A stretch of 64,000 bases of DNA from CAVTWS01 sp963732655 (GCA_963732655.1 CAVTAI010000017.1:1399615-1463614), one strand, 5' to 3'; counted from the stretch's first letter, positions 46,848 through 56,783 are shown. The notes: generated by a model not told the origin, from the sequence alone. Program-made: numbers and translations.

Positions 46848-47880
46848 TCAATCCACCCGCACCACCTGCTTCACGCGCTCCACCACCGCCGGCGGCGCCG
46901 ACGAGAGGCGGGCGATGAACTTCTCGACCTCCTCGCCGGTCATGGGCGAGATGTCGATCTGCGTCTTCTTCGCATCGGCGATGAATTGCGGGTCCTTCAT
47001 GGTCGCGAGCAGCGCGGCGCGCAGCGCATTGCGCCGTGCGTCCGGCGTGCCTGGCGGCGACAGGTAGATCCGCCCGAGCGCTTGCGTGCCAAAGATCAGG
47101 CCGAAGGTTTGCCGGTCGGTTTCCGTCTTGGCGAAGTCGTCGACGTGCGGAAGGCCCTTGAGGTCCGCCTGCTTACGGCCGGAGAGCTGGAGCACCGGCC
47201 GGAACTCACCCGCCGTTGTAGAGGTCTCCCCATGACGATGTGATGGTGGACATCGGCAGCCCGCAAATGCCGTGAACCTCATTGCGCGTGATCGCGATCT
47301 TGACGCTCGCCGACCCCTTGTAGCCGGCCACGATCTTCATCTTCGCGCCGAGCAGGTTCTTCACCGCGGCCGCAGACTTGACCAGCGGGCCGGTCGCGCC
47401 GGTCGCGCCCCAAATTGTCTCGCGCGTGAGCATGTCGTCGAATTTCGTGATCCCGGCGGCCTTGGAGATGCCGCAGACCGCAACGCTCTCCTCCATGTTG
47501 CCGATCCAGGCGAATTTCGCCGGATCGAACCGGGCCGCGCTGTTTCCCATCAACGACTCGAACGGGATGGTGTGGACGAAGGTGGCCATCACCGTGCCGT
47601 CCTTGGGCGCCACGTTGTAGAGCCAATTGGCGGCCGTCAGCCCGCTCGCGCCCGTCATGTTTTGCACGACGATGTTCGGATTGCCCGGGATATGCCGCCC
47701 GAGGTGGCGCGCCAGCACGCGCGCATAGATGTCGAATCCGGTCGCAGGCTCATGACCAACAACGATGTTGACCGATCGGCCCTTGTAGAAGTCGGCAATC
47801 TCATCGGCCGCAACCGGCTGGGCGGAGACGCTTGCCATCAGCAGAATGGCGGCGACGGTCGGGGTCAGTGTGCTGCGCAT
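46848..47880 (-). CDS. TctC/Bug-like solute receptor (one frameshift)
   Basis: About 343 residues after a one-base repair near 47215. A signal peptide (PTVAAILLMASVSAQPVAAD) precedes EIADFYKGRSVNIVVGHEPA, RHLGRHIPGNPNIVVQNMTG and ANWLYNVAPKDGTVM. It is a close tandem paralogue of the next gene upstream, 31 bases away, and co-directional with it. The gene is also related to the receptor at 44308. Confidence 0.83.
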
Positions 47881-47911
47881 GGTATCCTCGTTCTCAGTCA
47901 GACGGATGGCA

Positions 47912-48946
47912 TCAGTCCTGCCGCAATGCCCGCTTGGCGCGGTCGATGACCGCGGGCGACGATGCGGACACGCGGGCGATAAAGGTCTCGACCTCCCCGC
48001 CGCTCGACGAATTAATGTCGATTTGGGTCTTGGCGGCGTCGGCACGGAATTGCGGATCGTTCATCGCCGCCGCCAGGGCGGACCGCAATGCGTCGCGCCG
48101 GTCCGCCGGAATCGCCGGCGGTGCGACATAGAAACGGCCAAGCGCCTGCATGCCGAAAATCAGGCCGAACACCTGGAGGTCCTCCGGCGACTTCGCGTAG
48201 TCGTCGACATGGGGGATCGCCTTGAGGTCCGGGTGCTTCTTGCCGCTGAGCTGGATCACGGGCTTGAAATTGCCGGACTCGTATTCTTCACGCCAATGCG
48301 AGGTGATGGTGGACAGCGGCAGCCCGCAGATGCCGTGCACCTCGCCGCGGTTGAGCGCGATCTTCACGTCGGCGGAGCCCTTGTAGCCGGAGACGATCCG
48401 ATACTTCGCGCCGAGCAGGTTCTTCACTGCCAAAGCGAATTTGCCGAAGGTGCCGGTTTGGGCGGTGGCGCCGAAAATCGTTTCCCTGGAGAGGAGATCG
48501 TCGAACTTGGCGATGCCGGAAGCCTTGGTCACGCCGCAGGTGCCGGCGCTCTCGTCCATGTTGCCGATCCAGGTGAACTTTGCCGGCTCGAACCGGGCGG
48601 CCGGATTGCCGAGGATCGGCTCGGCGATCGGCGATGCCGAGAATGTCGCCACCACCGTGCCGTCGCGGGGCGCGATATTGTAGAGCCAGTTCGACGCGAT
48701 CATGCCCGCGGCGCCGACCATGTTCTGCACCACGACATTCGGCTGGCCGGGGATGTGGCGACTGAGGTGACGCGCCAGCACGCGGGCATAGACATCATAC
48801 CCGCTGCCGACCTCATGGCCGACCACGAGGTTGACGGTCTTGCCCTTGTAGAAGTCGGCGACCGGGTCGGCGGCGGCGGGGAAAGCGCCGGCGCCGCTGA
48901 TCCAGCAGGCCGCGACCGCTACCAATAGACGCCGTCGTGCGATCAT
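47912..48946 (-). CDS. TctC/Bug-like solute receptor
   Basis: 344 residues, intact. A signal peptide (RRRLLVAVAACWISGAGAFP) precedes DPVADFYKGKTVNLVVGHEV, RHLSRHIPGQPNVVVQNMVG and SNWLYNIAPRDGTVV. It resembles the downstream gene along its whole length, so the pair arose by tandem duplication. ATG 48946 starts the signal peptide; a longer reading to 49042 is not used. Confidence 0.85.
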   Translation of the reverse strand: MIARRRLLVAVAACWISGAGAFPAAADPVADFYKGKTVNLVVGHEVGSGYDVYARVLARHLSRHIPGQPNVVVQNMVGAAGMIASNWLYNIAPRDGTVVATFSASPIAEPILGNPAARFEPAKFTWIGNMDESAGTCGVTKASGIAKFDDLLSRETIFGATAQTGTFGKFALAVKNLLGAKYRIVSGYKGSADVKIALNRGEVHGICGLPLSTITSHWREEYESGNFKPVIQLSGKKHPDLKAIPHVDDYAKSPEDLQVFGLIFGMQALGRFYVAPPAIPADRRDALRSALAAAMNDPQFRADAAKTQIDINSSSGGEVETFIARVSASSPAVIDRAKRALRQD

Positions 48947-49127
48947 CACAGGTCCAAATATGACAAAAAACGAGCCTGGCGCCGTCGCCTTTTGCCGGAC
49001 CCGCGCGCCCATCCGGACTATAGGCACGAACACCGCCGGCAAGATGGCTCAAATAGCCACAGGGAGCCGGCGGTCGCAATCCGCCTGGAGCCCCAGCGCC
49101 ACGCTGATAGTTGTGGGTTACGGCCGC

Positions 49128-49637
49128 CTATCGCGGCGAGAACGAGTCGCGGATTGCGTTGAGCCGCTGGGTTTGCGCGACACCAGGATCGCTCTTCGTC
49201 TCGCTATCACACTGTCGCAGAGTGTCGCCGACAAAGCGCCCGGCGCTGTTGTCGAACTGACGGTCCCGACAGGTGTTGCCCCCGACAAAGCTGCGGACCT
49301 GGCCGGTCCGCGTGTCCGTGAATTTGCGGTCCTCGTCCGAGCGCCCGCTTTCGATCGCAGCGCGCAACGACTGCGGCAACCAGTCCCGGTAGCTCTTGCG
49401 CTTGTCCGGCGAACTCTCGGTCATGTTCGCCAAGGTCTGCAGCAGGCGATCCTGATACGCGACGCCGGCCACCAAAAGGCCTACGAAACCCAGCACGCTG
49501 ACCACCGCCAAAACCAGCCGCGTCCGCCGTTCCGCCACGGCAGCTTGCTGGCGCCGCTCCCGACGCAGTTGCCGGAGCCGCTCATAGTCGGTGCCGCCCT
49601 GTTCCAAGGCAGGAGTTCGTGACGAGCCGGCATTCAT
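49128..49637 (-). CDS. Hypothetical single-pass membrane protein
   Basis: 169 residues: a cytoplasmic, basic, coiled-coil-like start (YERLRQLRRERRQQAAVAER), one helix (LVLAVVSVLGFVGLLVAGVA), and an external domain of about 105 residues with two Cys (GGNTCRDRQF, RQCDSETK) that could form a disulfide. No family recognised. Confidence 0.65.
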   Translation of the reverse strand: MNAGSSRTPALEQGGTDYERLRQLRRERRQQAAVAERRTRLVLAVVSVLGFVGLLVAGVAYQDRLLQTLANMTESSPDKRKSYRDWLPQSLRAAIESGRSDEDRKFTDTRTGQVRSFVGGNTCRDRQFDNSAGRFVGDTLRQCDSETKSDPGVAQTQRLNAIRDSFSPR

Positions 49638-49721
49638 ATTCGCAATCCCACTGTGCGAATACGTAATATCGGCGGAGCGGGGTTTAGGATTGATTAATAC
49701 AATCGCCCGCAGACGTCGCCG

Positions 49722-50477
49722 TTACGGTAAATTCGGTGCGTATGGATCACGAATAATGTCGAGTTTCTCGCGCGCCACCGATACGCCACCCGTGGTGCCC
49801 AGGCGCACCACGTTGATTGTGCCTGCAAATTCGGGCGACCCCGAATAGTAGGCCGCGACGGCGCCATCGCCGACCTTGGCCGGCGCGTTCCAATGCCCGA
49901 GCGCCACGTAGTCGGCTTGGGTCGCGGCGAGGTCGGCATCTCCGATCAACCAAGACGGGCGCGGACGGGTGATGCGATCGGGCGTCGGCACGTAGTGGCC
50001 ATGCGCGGTCGCGATCTGCCAGCGCGTCTGGCGAGGCCGCACCGCCTCGAACGGGATCATGTCGGAATAGTCGCGATGCGCCCGGCCCCAAATCTCCAGG
50101 TCAAGCGCGGGGAACACGATCGCCTCGTCATGGGTGAGGCCGATGATATGCAGGTTTTTCAACTCGGTGAGGCTTCTGCGGTGGTACACCGCGTCCGGCA
50201 TGACCGGATCATGATTGCCCGGCAGCAGCACCACCGGAATCTGCGCCGCGGCGATCACCTCCGCGGCGCGATCGATCAGCGCATCGGGCAGCCGGTGGCA
50301 ATCGAATGTGTCGCCGGCAAGCAACACGACATCGGCCCCAAGACCGCGAGCTGCGTCGAGCACGCACGCCAAACCGCCGGCTCCGTCGCCGCCATGGATT
50401 TCCGCGGTGTAGACGTGATCCACATGGATGTCGGAACTGTGTACGACGACGACGTCTTTGCTCGTGTCGCAATTCAT
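49722..50477 (-). CDS. Calcineurin-like metallophosphoesterase
   Basis: 251 residues. The metal-binding motifs are in order: Asp and His in HSSDIHVDH, Asp in LLAGDTFD, Asn-His in LPGNHDP, His in ATAHGHY, His in ALGHWN. The layout is closest to the SbcD/Mre11 or YfcE-like nucleases/phosphodiesterases, but short. Its ATG overlaps the stop of the TctC gene upstream by one base, so the two are translated together, an unexpected pairing. Confidence 0.88.
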   Translation of the reverse strand: MNCDTSKDVVVVHSSDIHVDHVYTAEIHGGDGAGGLACVLDAARGLGADVVLLAGDTFDCHRLPDALIDRAAEVIAAAQIPVVLLPGNHDPVMPDAVYHRRSLTELKNLHIIGLTHDEAIVFPALDLEIWGRAHRDYSDMIPFEAVRPRQTRWQIATAHGHYVPTPDRITRPRPSWLIGDADLAATQADYVALGHWNAPAKVGDGAVAAYYSGSPEFAGTINVVRLGTTGGVSVAREKLDIIRDPYAPNLP

Positions 50478-51454
50478 CACCACTTCATCAATTTCTTGGT
50501 TGCGAGCTCGTTGTCCTTGAGGAACTTACGATAATCCTCGCCCTGAATCACCAAGGGTTCCAGGCTGAGCTGTTCGGCCCGTGCCTGGTGTTCCTTCGAA
50601 TTGATGACCTGCCCGAGCGCCGCCACCAGCCGGGTTTCAGCCGCCTTGGCCAGGTTGGCGGGCGCCGCGATGCCACGCGTCACCGACCAGACTTGGTTGA
50701 AGCCCTGCTCCTTGAACGTCGGCGCGTCTGGCAAGAAGCGCGAGCGCGACGGCGCCATGACACCGAGCAGGCGGAACTGGCCCGCCTTCACCTCTTGCGC
50801 GACCTCGCTGACATTGGCGCCGAGGATGTGGACATGGCCGCCAAGCGCCTGGGTCTTTGCCTCGGCGGTGCTCTTGCTGTGGATGACAATGAACTTGGTG
50901 TTGGTCTCCGCCTGGATGCCGAGGATCGCGATGTGATCATCGCTGCCCGCGCCAAAGGCCGTCACGGTGATCGTGTCCGGCTGCTTGCGCGCCGCATCGA
51001 TCACATCCTTCAGGGTCTTGAACGGGCTGTCGGCTTTGACCGCCCAGACATTGTAATCGATGACGTGATTGATGATCGGCGTGAAGCTCTCGAGCCGCTC
51101 CTTGCGGCCAATCTGCGGATCGAGGTAGCCCGCGTACATGCTCGGGACATTGAGATAGCCGAGCGTGTAGCCGTCCGGCTTGGCAGCGGCCAGCGCGCCC
51201 CACCCGACCCAACCGCCACCGCCGCCACGGTTCTCGACCGTCACCGGCTTGCCGATGACGGGCTCCAGATCCTTGGCCAGCAGACGCGCGGTGATGTCGG
51301 TGCCGCCACCGGCGCCATAGGGCACGATCAGCGTCAGATTCCGTTCCGGATATTGCGCATGAGCCGGGCGAATTCCGGCGCTGCTAGCGAGCAACAATGT
51401 GGAAGCGCTTGCCGAGGCGCCGAGAAATTCGCGGCGGGTGCTGCGGATCGTCAT
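50477..51454 (-). CDS. TctC/Bug-type solute receptor with Tat-like signal
   Basis: 325 residues. The signal contains a twin-arginine motif (STRREFLGASASASTLLLAS). The mature protein has the Bug pattern LTLIVPYGAGGGTDITARLL, VTVENRGGGGG and AAKPDGYTLGYLNVPS. GGGAGGA precedes the ATG. It is followed by, and overlaps with, the metallophosphoesterase gene. Confidence 0.93.
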   Translation of the reverse strand: MTIRSTRREFLGASASASTLLLASSAGIRPAHAQYPERNLTLIVPYGAGGGTDITARLLAKDLEPVIGKPVTVENRGGGGGWVGWGALAAAKPDGYTLGYLNVPSMYAGYLDPQIGRKERLESFTPIINHVIDYNVWAVKADSPFKTLKDVIDAARKQPDTITVTAFGAGSDDHIAILGIQAETNTKFIVIHSKSTAEAKTQALGGHVHILGANVSEVAQEVKAGQFRLLGVMAPSRSRFLPDAPTFKEQGFNQVWSVTRGIAAPANLAKAAETRLVAALGQVINSKEHQARAEQLSLEPLVIQGEDYRKFLKDNELATKKLMKW

Positions 51455-51493
51455 AGCCGTCCTCCCTGGATCGGTGAAAACGAGGATGCGCTT

Positions 51494-51663
51494 CTAGTGG
51501 TTCAATTCTGAACATTCGCATCCCGTTTCCGCGGGCGTTTTTTTGCGAATGTTAGAATTAAAGGACCACTAGCGAGTATAGGCTGCTAGTGGAGTTTGGA
51601 TTTGACATTCGCATCGCGAACTTGCTGCCAGGTAGGTAGCGAATGTCAAATCCACTCCACTAG
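51494..51663 (+). repeat. Compound palindromic MITE-like element, copy 2
   Basis: Type A hairpin at 51494-51572 (CTAGTGG ... CCACTAG) and type B hairpin at 51586-51663 (CTAGTGGAG ... CTCCACTAG), with the 13-base spacer CGAGTATAGGCTG. It is inverted relative to copy 1. It sits between the TctC gene and the isomerase-like gene. Confidence 0.85.
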
Positions 51664-51717
51664 TGGCGCTTGATCGCCGACGATACCGGCTTCTCCGCGC
51701 GCGGTCGAGCGGTGGGC

Positions 51718-52555
51718 TTAAGCGACGGCCGCTCCCGCCTTGGCAATCAGGGCCCGCATCGTTGTGACGCACTCGCGCGCGACCTCCACCGGCGGCCGCT
51801 CCCATAGCACCGGATTGGGCGCCTCGTAGCTCAGGTGGCCGTCGTAGCCCTTCTCGTTCAGCAGCGCGAGCACGTCGGTCCAGCGCACGATGCCTTGGCC
51901 CGGCGGCAACCGGTCGGTCGGACGTTTCACGCCGGCGGCCACCGGTGTCAACGGCGCATCGCTGAACTGAAAGGCGGCGATCTCCTCCCGCGCAACGTCG
52001 GCAAAGCCACGGCCCCCGGCACCGCTGCGTTCGAGATGGTAGGCGTCGAGCAGCATGCCGGCGTTCGGCCGGCCGGCGCCGTTGAGGATCTCGCGCAATG
52101 CCGCGATCGAATTGATCACGGGGTGCTGCGAGTTGAACTCGATGGCGAGGGTCAGGCCGTATTTGCCGCAAATGTCGGCGCCGCGCTTGAGGTTTTCGAT
52201 CGCCTCCGACGGCTCGCCGGCGTTCTGGCCGGGCGCGCACATCACCTGCGGACAATTGAGCGCGACCGCGTTTTCGCAGGTCTCCTCCAGCACGTCGAAC
52301 AGCCGCGTGCTCTCCTCGCCCTTGGCGAACAGCCAGCCGTATTCGCAGCCGAGCGTGCAGACCGGAATCTCGCGCCGCCCGGATGAGATCGAGCACCGCG
52401 CCATTCGCCATGCCCCGCTCGTGACAGCGCGTGAAATCAATCCGCCGCAGTTCGACGGCGTCGAAGCCGCCGTCGCGCGCCGCCGCCAACGCAGTTTCAA
52501 GGGGCGTGGTGTCAACGGACCAGGTGTGCAGTGCCAGGCGTCCGAATTGCGCCAT
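51718..52555 (-). CDS. Sugar phosphate isomerase/epimerase-like TIM-barrel protein (one frameshift)
   Basis: About 278 residues after one repair near 52380. N-terminal frame: LALHTWSVDTTPLETALAAA and FDAVELRRIDFT; second frame: CEYGWLFAKGEE, LTLAIEFNSQHPVINSI with the metal Glu, GMLLDAYHLERSG and GHLSYEAPNP. This is the AP-endonuclease-2/xylose-isomerase-like barrel with metal-binding Glu, Asp, His and Glu. It lies 35 bases after the TctC gene upstream, suggesting joint use of the imported substrate. Confidence 0.85.
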
Positions 52556-52590
52556 ACGGGATTGTTCCTCGTGATTGATACCGATCGTTT

Positions 52591-53571
52591 CTAATCCAGC
52601 TTCACATTGGCAGCGCGCGCCACCTTGGTCCATTTGTCGATTTCGGACTTGATATAGGCCGCGAATTCCTCCGGCGAGCTGACGGCCGGTTCGAGCCCGG
52701 CATTGGCCAGCTGCTTGATCGCCTCCGGATCGGCGAGCGCCTTGCGCATGGCGGCGTTGAGCAGGTCGACCACCGCGCGCGGTGTGCCGGCCGGCGCGGC
52801 AAGCCCGAACCAGGACGTCACCTCATAGCCCGGGAAGGTCTCCGCGATGGTCGGCAGGTCCGGATGGTCGGGATGGCGCTTGAGGCTCGACACCGCAATC
52901 GCGCGCGCCTTCCCACTCTTCAGCGCCGGCAGCGCCGATGGGGTCGCCGGCATCATCAATTGCGCTTCGCCGCCCATGACGGCGGTCACGCCGGGGCCGC
53001 TGCCTTTGTACGGCACGTGCACCATGTTGACGTCGCCCGCCATCGTGCGCAGCAGCTCGACCGCGAGGTGCTGCGACGAGCCCTGCCCCGGCGACGCATA
53101 GAACAGCTTGCCGGGATTGGCCTTGGCGTGACCGACAATGTCCTTCAGCGTCTTGAACGGCTGCGCGGCGTTGACGATCAGCAGGTTGGAGGTCTGGCCG
53201 GCGCGCCCGATCGGCGCGAAGCCATTGATCGGATCGTAGGGCAGCTTGGCATAGAGCGCCGGATTGACGCCGTGGCTCGAGATGTTGGCGAGGATCAGCG
53301 TATAGCCATCGGGCGGCGCCTTGGACGCAAGTTCGCCGCCGAGCAGACCACCGGCGCCAGGACGGTTGTCCACGACCAACTGCTGGCCAAGATTTGTCGA
53401 AATCCGCTGGGCAAGCAGGCGCGCGACGGTATCGGTCGCGCTGCCGACCGCCTGCGGCACGATGATCCGGATGGCGGTCTTTTTCGGATAGTCCTGCGCC
53501 ACCGCCGGCAGCGCCGTGACTGTGATCGACGCGGCGACAGCGATGACGATCCGATGGCTGATGGTCCGCAT
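52591..53571 (-). CDS. TctC/Bug-type solute receptor
   Basis: 326 residues. Signal peptide IVIAVAASITVTALPAVAQD, then IRIIVPQAVGSATDTVARLL, LVVDNRPGAGGLLGGELAS and APPDGYTLILANIS, followed by LPYDPINGFAPIGRAGQTSN, all typical of Bug proteins. GGGAGG lies before ATG 53571. It leads a two-gene unit with the isomerase-like gene. Confidence 0.94.
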   Translation of the reverse strand: MRTISHRIVIAVAASITVTALPAVAQDYPKKTAIRIIVPQAVGSATDTVARLLAQRISTNLGQQLVVDNRPGAGGLLGGELASKAPPDGYTLILANISSHGVNPALYAKLPYDPINGFAPIGRAGQTSNLLIVNAAQPFKTLKDIVGHAKANPGKLFYASPGQGSSQHLAVELLRTMAGDVNMVHVPYKGSGPGVTAVMGGEAQLMMPATPSALPALKSGKARAIAVSSLKRHPDHPDLPTIAETFPGYEVTSWFGLAAPAGTPRAVVDLLNAAMRKALADPEAIKQLANAGLEPAVSSPEEFAAYIKSEIDKWTKVARAANVKLD

Positions 53572-53660
53572 GACAACCTCCCCTGGAATTTTCACGTCGT
53601 TATATTCTTGCGCGCCATAGTCTTGCACGCCGTCGGCGCGAGGTCATGGGTCATGCCGGG

Positions 53661-54567
53661 TCAGCGCTGTGGCGCCGGGATCCGCCAGTTCACCAGGAAC
53701 ACACCGACAACGCACACCGCCATGCCGACCAGCGCCAACGGCGCAAGCCGTTCGTCGAAGGCCGCGTAGGCCATCAGCGCCGTGAACGGCGGCGTGAGAT
53801 AGAACAGGCTCACCACGCGCGCCGCCGCCTGGCGCCGGATCAGGAAATACAACAGCCAGATCGCGCTGAACGACAGCACCACAACGAGCCACGCCAGCGC
53901 AAACAGAAACTCCGCGGTCCAGGCCACCACCCGGGTTTCGAACAACAGCGCGCCGATGGCGAATGCGACGGCGGCGGCGGCGTACTGAATCAGGAAGCCC
54001 GGCCGCCAATCGATCGTGCCGCCGAAACGTTTCTGATAGAGCGTCCCGACCGTGATGCCGATCAACGCCACCACCGCCGCGCTCCAGCCGAGCGCCGTGG
54101 TCTCGCCGCCAGCCTTGCCGGAAACGACGAGCGACAACGCCGACAACGCCGAGCAGCAGACCGGTCCATTGCCGCGGGATCACCCGCTCGCCCATGAAGC
54201 GGTTGGCCAGCGTCGCGGTCAGCACCGGCTGCAGGCCTACCACCAGCGCCACCAGACCGGCCGGCAATCGCTGGTGAATCGACACGAACACACCGCCAAG
54301 ATAAAGCCCGTGCACGAACAGCCCGGTGATTGCGCTGTGCCCGATGCCGGCGCGGTCGGGCCACGGCGGGCGCGTCAGCACGATCACAACGGCGATCAGC
54401 AGCGCCACGGCCGCCATGCGGATGGTGAGAAAGGTCAGCGGCTCCGCATAAGGCAGCCCGAGCTTCGCACCGATGAATCCGGAGGCCCACAGCACCACGA
54501 ACACGCCGGGCGCCGCGAACACGGCGAGCTTCTCAATCGAACCGGGCATGATCGTCGGCGGCATCAA
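53661..54567 (-). CDS. EamA/DMT-family transporter (one frameshift)
   Basis: About 300 residues with ten helices when a one-base shift near 54145 is repaired. First EamA repeat: FVVLWASGFIGAKLGLPYAE, GLYLGGVFVSIHQRLPAGLV, LLLGVVGVV; second repeat: YFLIRRQAAARVVSLFYLTP and MAVCVVGVFLVNWRIP. Such proteins export amino acids or other metabolites. The exact start (54567 or 54549) is uncertain as no good ribosome binding site is visible. Confidence 0.87.
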
Positions 54568-54634
54568 CCGCCGCAGCTATGCAGACATCGGCGCAGTCGA
54601 CTTCTTAGCTGCGCCGATGCGGTGGAAGCGGATG

Positions 54635-55192
54635 TTACTGGGTGTTGAGCTGGTCGAGAAACTTGATGACCAGCGGGATGTTGCTCGGGTGCTGGACCGA
54701 CTGCACTTCGGACAATTCCGCGTTCAGGCTCTCCAGCGCCTTCTTGCGCTCGTCCGGTTTCATGGTCTTGTCGGCCTGCACCGCCGCGATCTCCTTTTTG
54801 ATCATGGCGATCGGGTCGGTGTACTGCCTGGTCTTCGGGTCGACGCCATCGAGCACAGCCACGATGCTGACGACCACCTGATCGTATTCGTCCAGATCCT
54901 TGAAGCCATGTTTCTGCACTGCCGCGCTGACCGCCGCCAGCACCTTGGGATCGGGCTTGCCGCCACCCGCCTCCAGCTTCTCGAACAGCGGCGCCATGTC
55001 CTTGAAGGCGGCGACATATTGCTGGACCTGTTTGGCCGTGAGTTGGATCTGGCTCGGAGCCTGTCCTTGTCCCTGCGCCACCGCCCGGCCGGCGTTTAAC
55101 GCGACTGTCGTGACCGCCGCGATGGCCAGAACCGCCAGAAAGGCCCGCCGCAGACGGGAGAAGCGCAAGCCATCGGCTCGTCGTGTCGACAT
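54635..55192 (-). CDS. Secreted hypothetical protein
   Basis: 185 residues with a signal peptide (RRAFLAVLAIAAVTTVALNA). The mature part is helical and charged: QLTAKQVQQYVAAFKDMAPL, HGFKDLDEYDQVVVSIVAVL, KKEIAAVQADKTMKPDERKK, with no Cys. This resembles small periplasmic helical proteins of rhizobia, but no named family is certain. GGAG precedes ATG 55192. Confidence 0.7.
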   Translation of the reverse strand: MSTRRADGLRFSRLRRAFLAVLAIAAVTTVALNAGRAVAQGQGQAPSQIQLTAKQVQQYVAAFKDMAPLFEKLEAGGGKPDPKVLAAVSAAVQKHGFKDLDEYDQVVVSIVAVLDGVDPKTRQYTDPIAMIKKEIAAVQADKTMKPDERKKALESLNAELSEVQSVQHPSNIPLVIKFLDQLNTQ

Positions 55193-55440
55193 CGTCAGTG
55201 CTCCGTTGTTGTGCGATCGAAGAGTTGTGCGATCCAAGAGTGTGCGATCAAGAAACGCCCCGCAGGGACCTCACCGGCCATGGTCTTGCGTGGTTGGGTC
55301 AAAGGTAAGGCAATAACCGGCTATCAGGAAGGTCCGCCACGGTATTTTCCGCAAACGGCCACTTCCGCAAGCGGCTGGCCTCAGGTAACGAACGCATAAA
55401 TTCAAGGAACCCAAAGAATCCAAGGATCGCGCGGACGCTG

Positions 55441-55833
55441 TTACTCGAACGCCGCATCCACCGGCACCCGATAGCCGTTGGCGAGCCGGTTGGTTTCGTT
55501 CGCCATGCCGACCACCGCCATCAGCTCGCCGAACATCGCTTCGCTCATGCCGGCCTTGCGCGCGCCCGCGGTGTGGCTGGCGATGCAATAGTCGCAGCCA
55601 TTGGTGACGCTGACCGCGACATAGATCATCTCCTTGGTCAGCGCATCGAGCGCGCCCGGCTGCATCACCTCCTTCACGCTCTCCCAGGTGCGCTTGAGCA
55701 GCGCCGGATCGCGCGCGAGATATTTCCAGAAGTTGTTCACGTCCGGCACGTTGCGGGTGGCTTTGATGTCGTCGAACACGGCGCGGACCGCCGGCGACGC
55801 GTCGGCGTAGTCGATGGGGGTCGAGGTGGACAT
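55441..55833 (-). CDS. AhpD-like carboxymuconolactone decarboxylase family protein
   Basis: 130 residues. The AhpD-type redox motif CDYCIASHTAGARKAG has both Cys and the downstream His, preceded by LTKEMIYVAVSVTNG. It may act as a thiol peroxidase component. GGAG lies seven bases before ATG 55833. Confidence 0.9.
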   Translation of the reverse strand: MSTSTPIDYADASPAVRAVFDDIKATRNVPDVNNFWKYLARDPALLKRTWESVKEVMQPGALDALTKEMIYVAVSVTNGCDYCIASHTAGARKAGMSEAMFGELMAVVGMANETNRLANGYRVPVDAAFE

Positions 55834-56063
55834 GCGAGGGCTCCGTGATGGACCGGGGACAGAAGCCTGCCCCAGGCCGGTCCGCCGGGAAACCCGTCCC
55901 GTGTGGTCGACCGTCCGGTCCCTGACGGTAACCGGATCGGATCACGGCCCCCGCGCGGGCAAAAAGGTTTGGATAGCCACGGTGCTGCCCCAATGGATTC
56001 CCGACTTTGCCTTGGTCGGGTGTTGCGCTGACCCTCGTGGGGTTTCTTGATGGGGGTGGTTCA

Positions 56064-56263
56064 ATGGACACAATCGCGTTTTGTCACGCTGAAGCGAGCG
56101 TCTGTCTGCGCCGGGCCAACACCGACACCAATGAAAGCGACAAGCCGCTCTGGGCCACGCTGGCGCAATCCTGGCTACAGCTCGCCGAACAAGCCGACCG
56201 GGTGAACAACAACGTCTGCGCTCCGCGCAGCTCGAGCGCGCGGTCGAAGAAGCGCTGACCTAG
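56064..56263 (+). CDS. Small conserved-looking protein (one frameshift)
   Basis: About 65 residues. It starts MDTIAFCHAEASVCLRRANT and contains PLWATLAQSWLQLAEQADRV. The published frame ends at 56258 in basic residues, but a one-base shift near 56223 restores AQLERAVEEALT and a stop at 56261-56263, which fits the helical pattern better. Function unknown. Confidence 0.6.
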
Positions 56264-56296
56264 CCGGCGATCGCCCTCTCGATAGTCGTATCATGG

Positions 56297-56320
56297 ATGC
56301 CCGGGGCTTCGCCCGGGCAT
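56297..56320. terminator. Hairpin between converging genes
   Basis: Nine-base-pair stem ATGCCCGGG / CCCGGGCAT with a GCTTCG loop, between the small plus-strand gene and the DUF2214 gene on the minus strand. It can serve both. Confidence 0.7.
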
Positions 56321-56342
56321 AGTAGCCGCCGGCTGCTTGGCA

Positions 56343-56783
56343 CTAGACCCAGCCGCCCTTCGCCATCAGCGCCGCGCGGCGAGGATGACGACAATCCGAT
56401 CAGCTCGTATGCAGGATCGAGCGGACGGTCTTGAGCTTCCTTCGCTCACTGTCGGCGCCTGCCCTGCCCGCACCGCTTTGCGCCACGACAGGAACTCGAT
56501 GGTCGGCACCGCCGACAGGATCGCCACCAGGATGAACACCGATAATTTCGTCAGGAAGGCGTGGCTCGAAGTAGTAGGCCGCGCCCTTCTCGAAATAGAA
56601 CACGCGCAACAGCCCGACGATCAGCAGCGCCGTGGCGGACACGCCGAGCACCGCATCGGTGACCAGCAGCCGGAGCGCGTTCGCGCGCGTGATCTCCTGG
56701 CGGATCAGAACGAACTCGACCGCGACCGCCGACACCAGCGTGAACGCCAGCGCGTGATGCAGAAAGGCGAACAGCGTGGACAT
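56343..56783 (-). CDS. DUF2214 family membrane protein (several frameshifts)
   Basis: About 147 residues. N-terminal helix STLFAFLHHALAFTLVSAVA, then VEFVLIRQEITRANALRLLV, GLLRVFYFEKGAAYYFE; after one or more breaks near 56560-56450, SERKLKTVRSILHTELIG and the tail LAAALMAKGGWV with the stop at 56343. Four helices. Function unknown. At least three one-base shifts lie within 440 bases. Confidence 0.7.
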
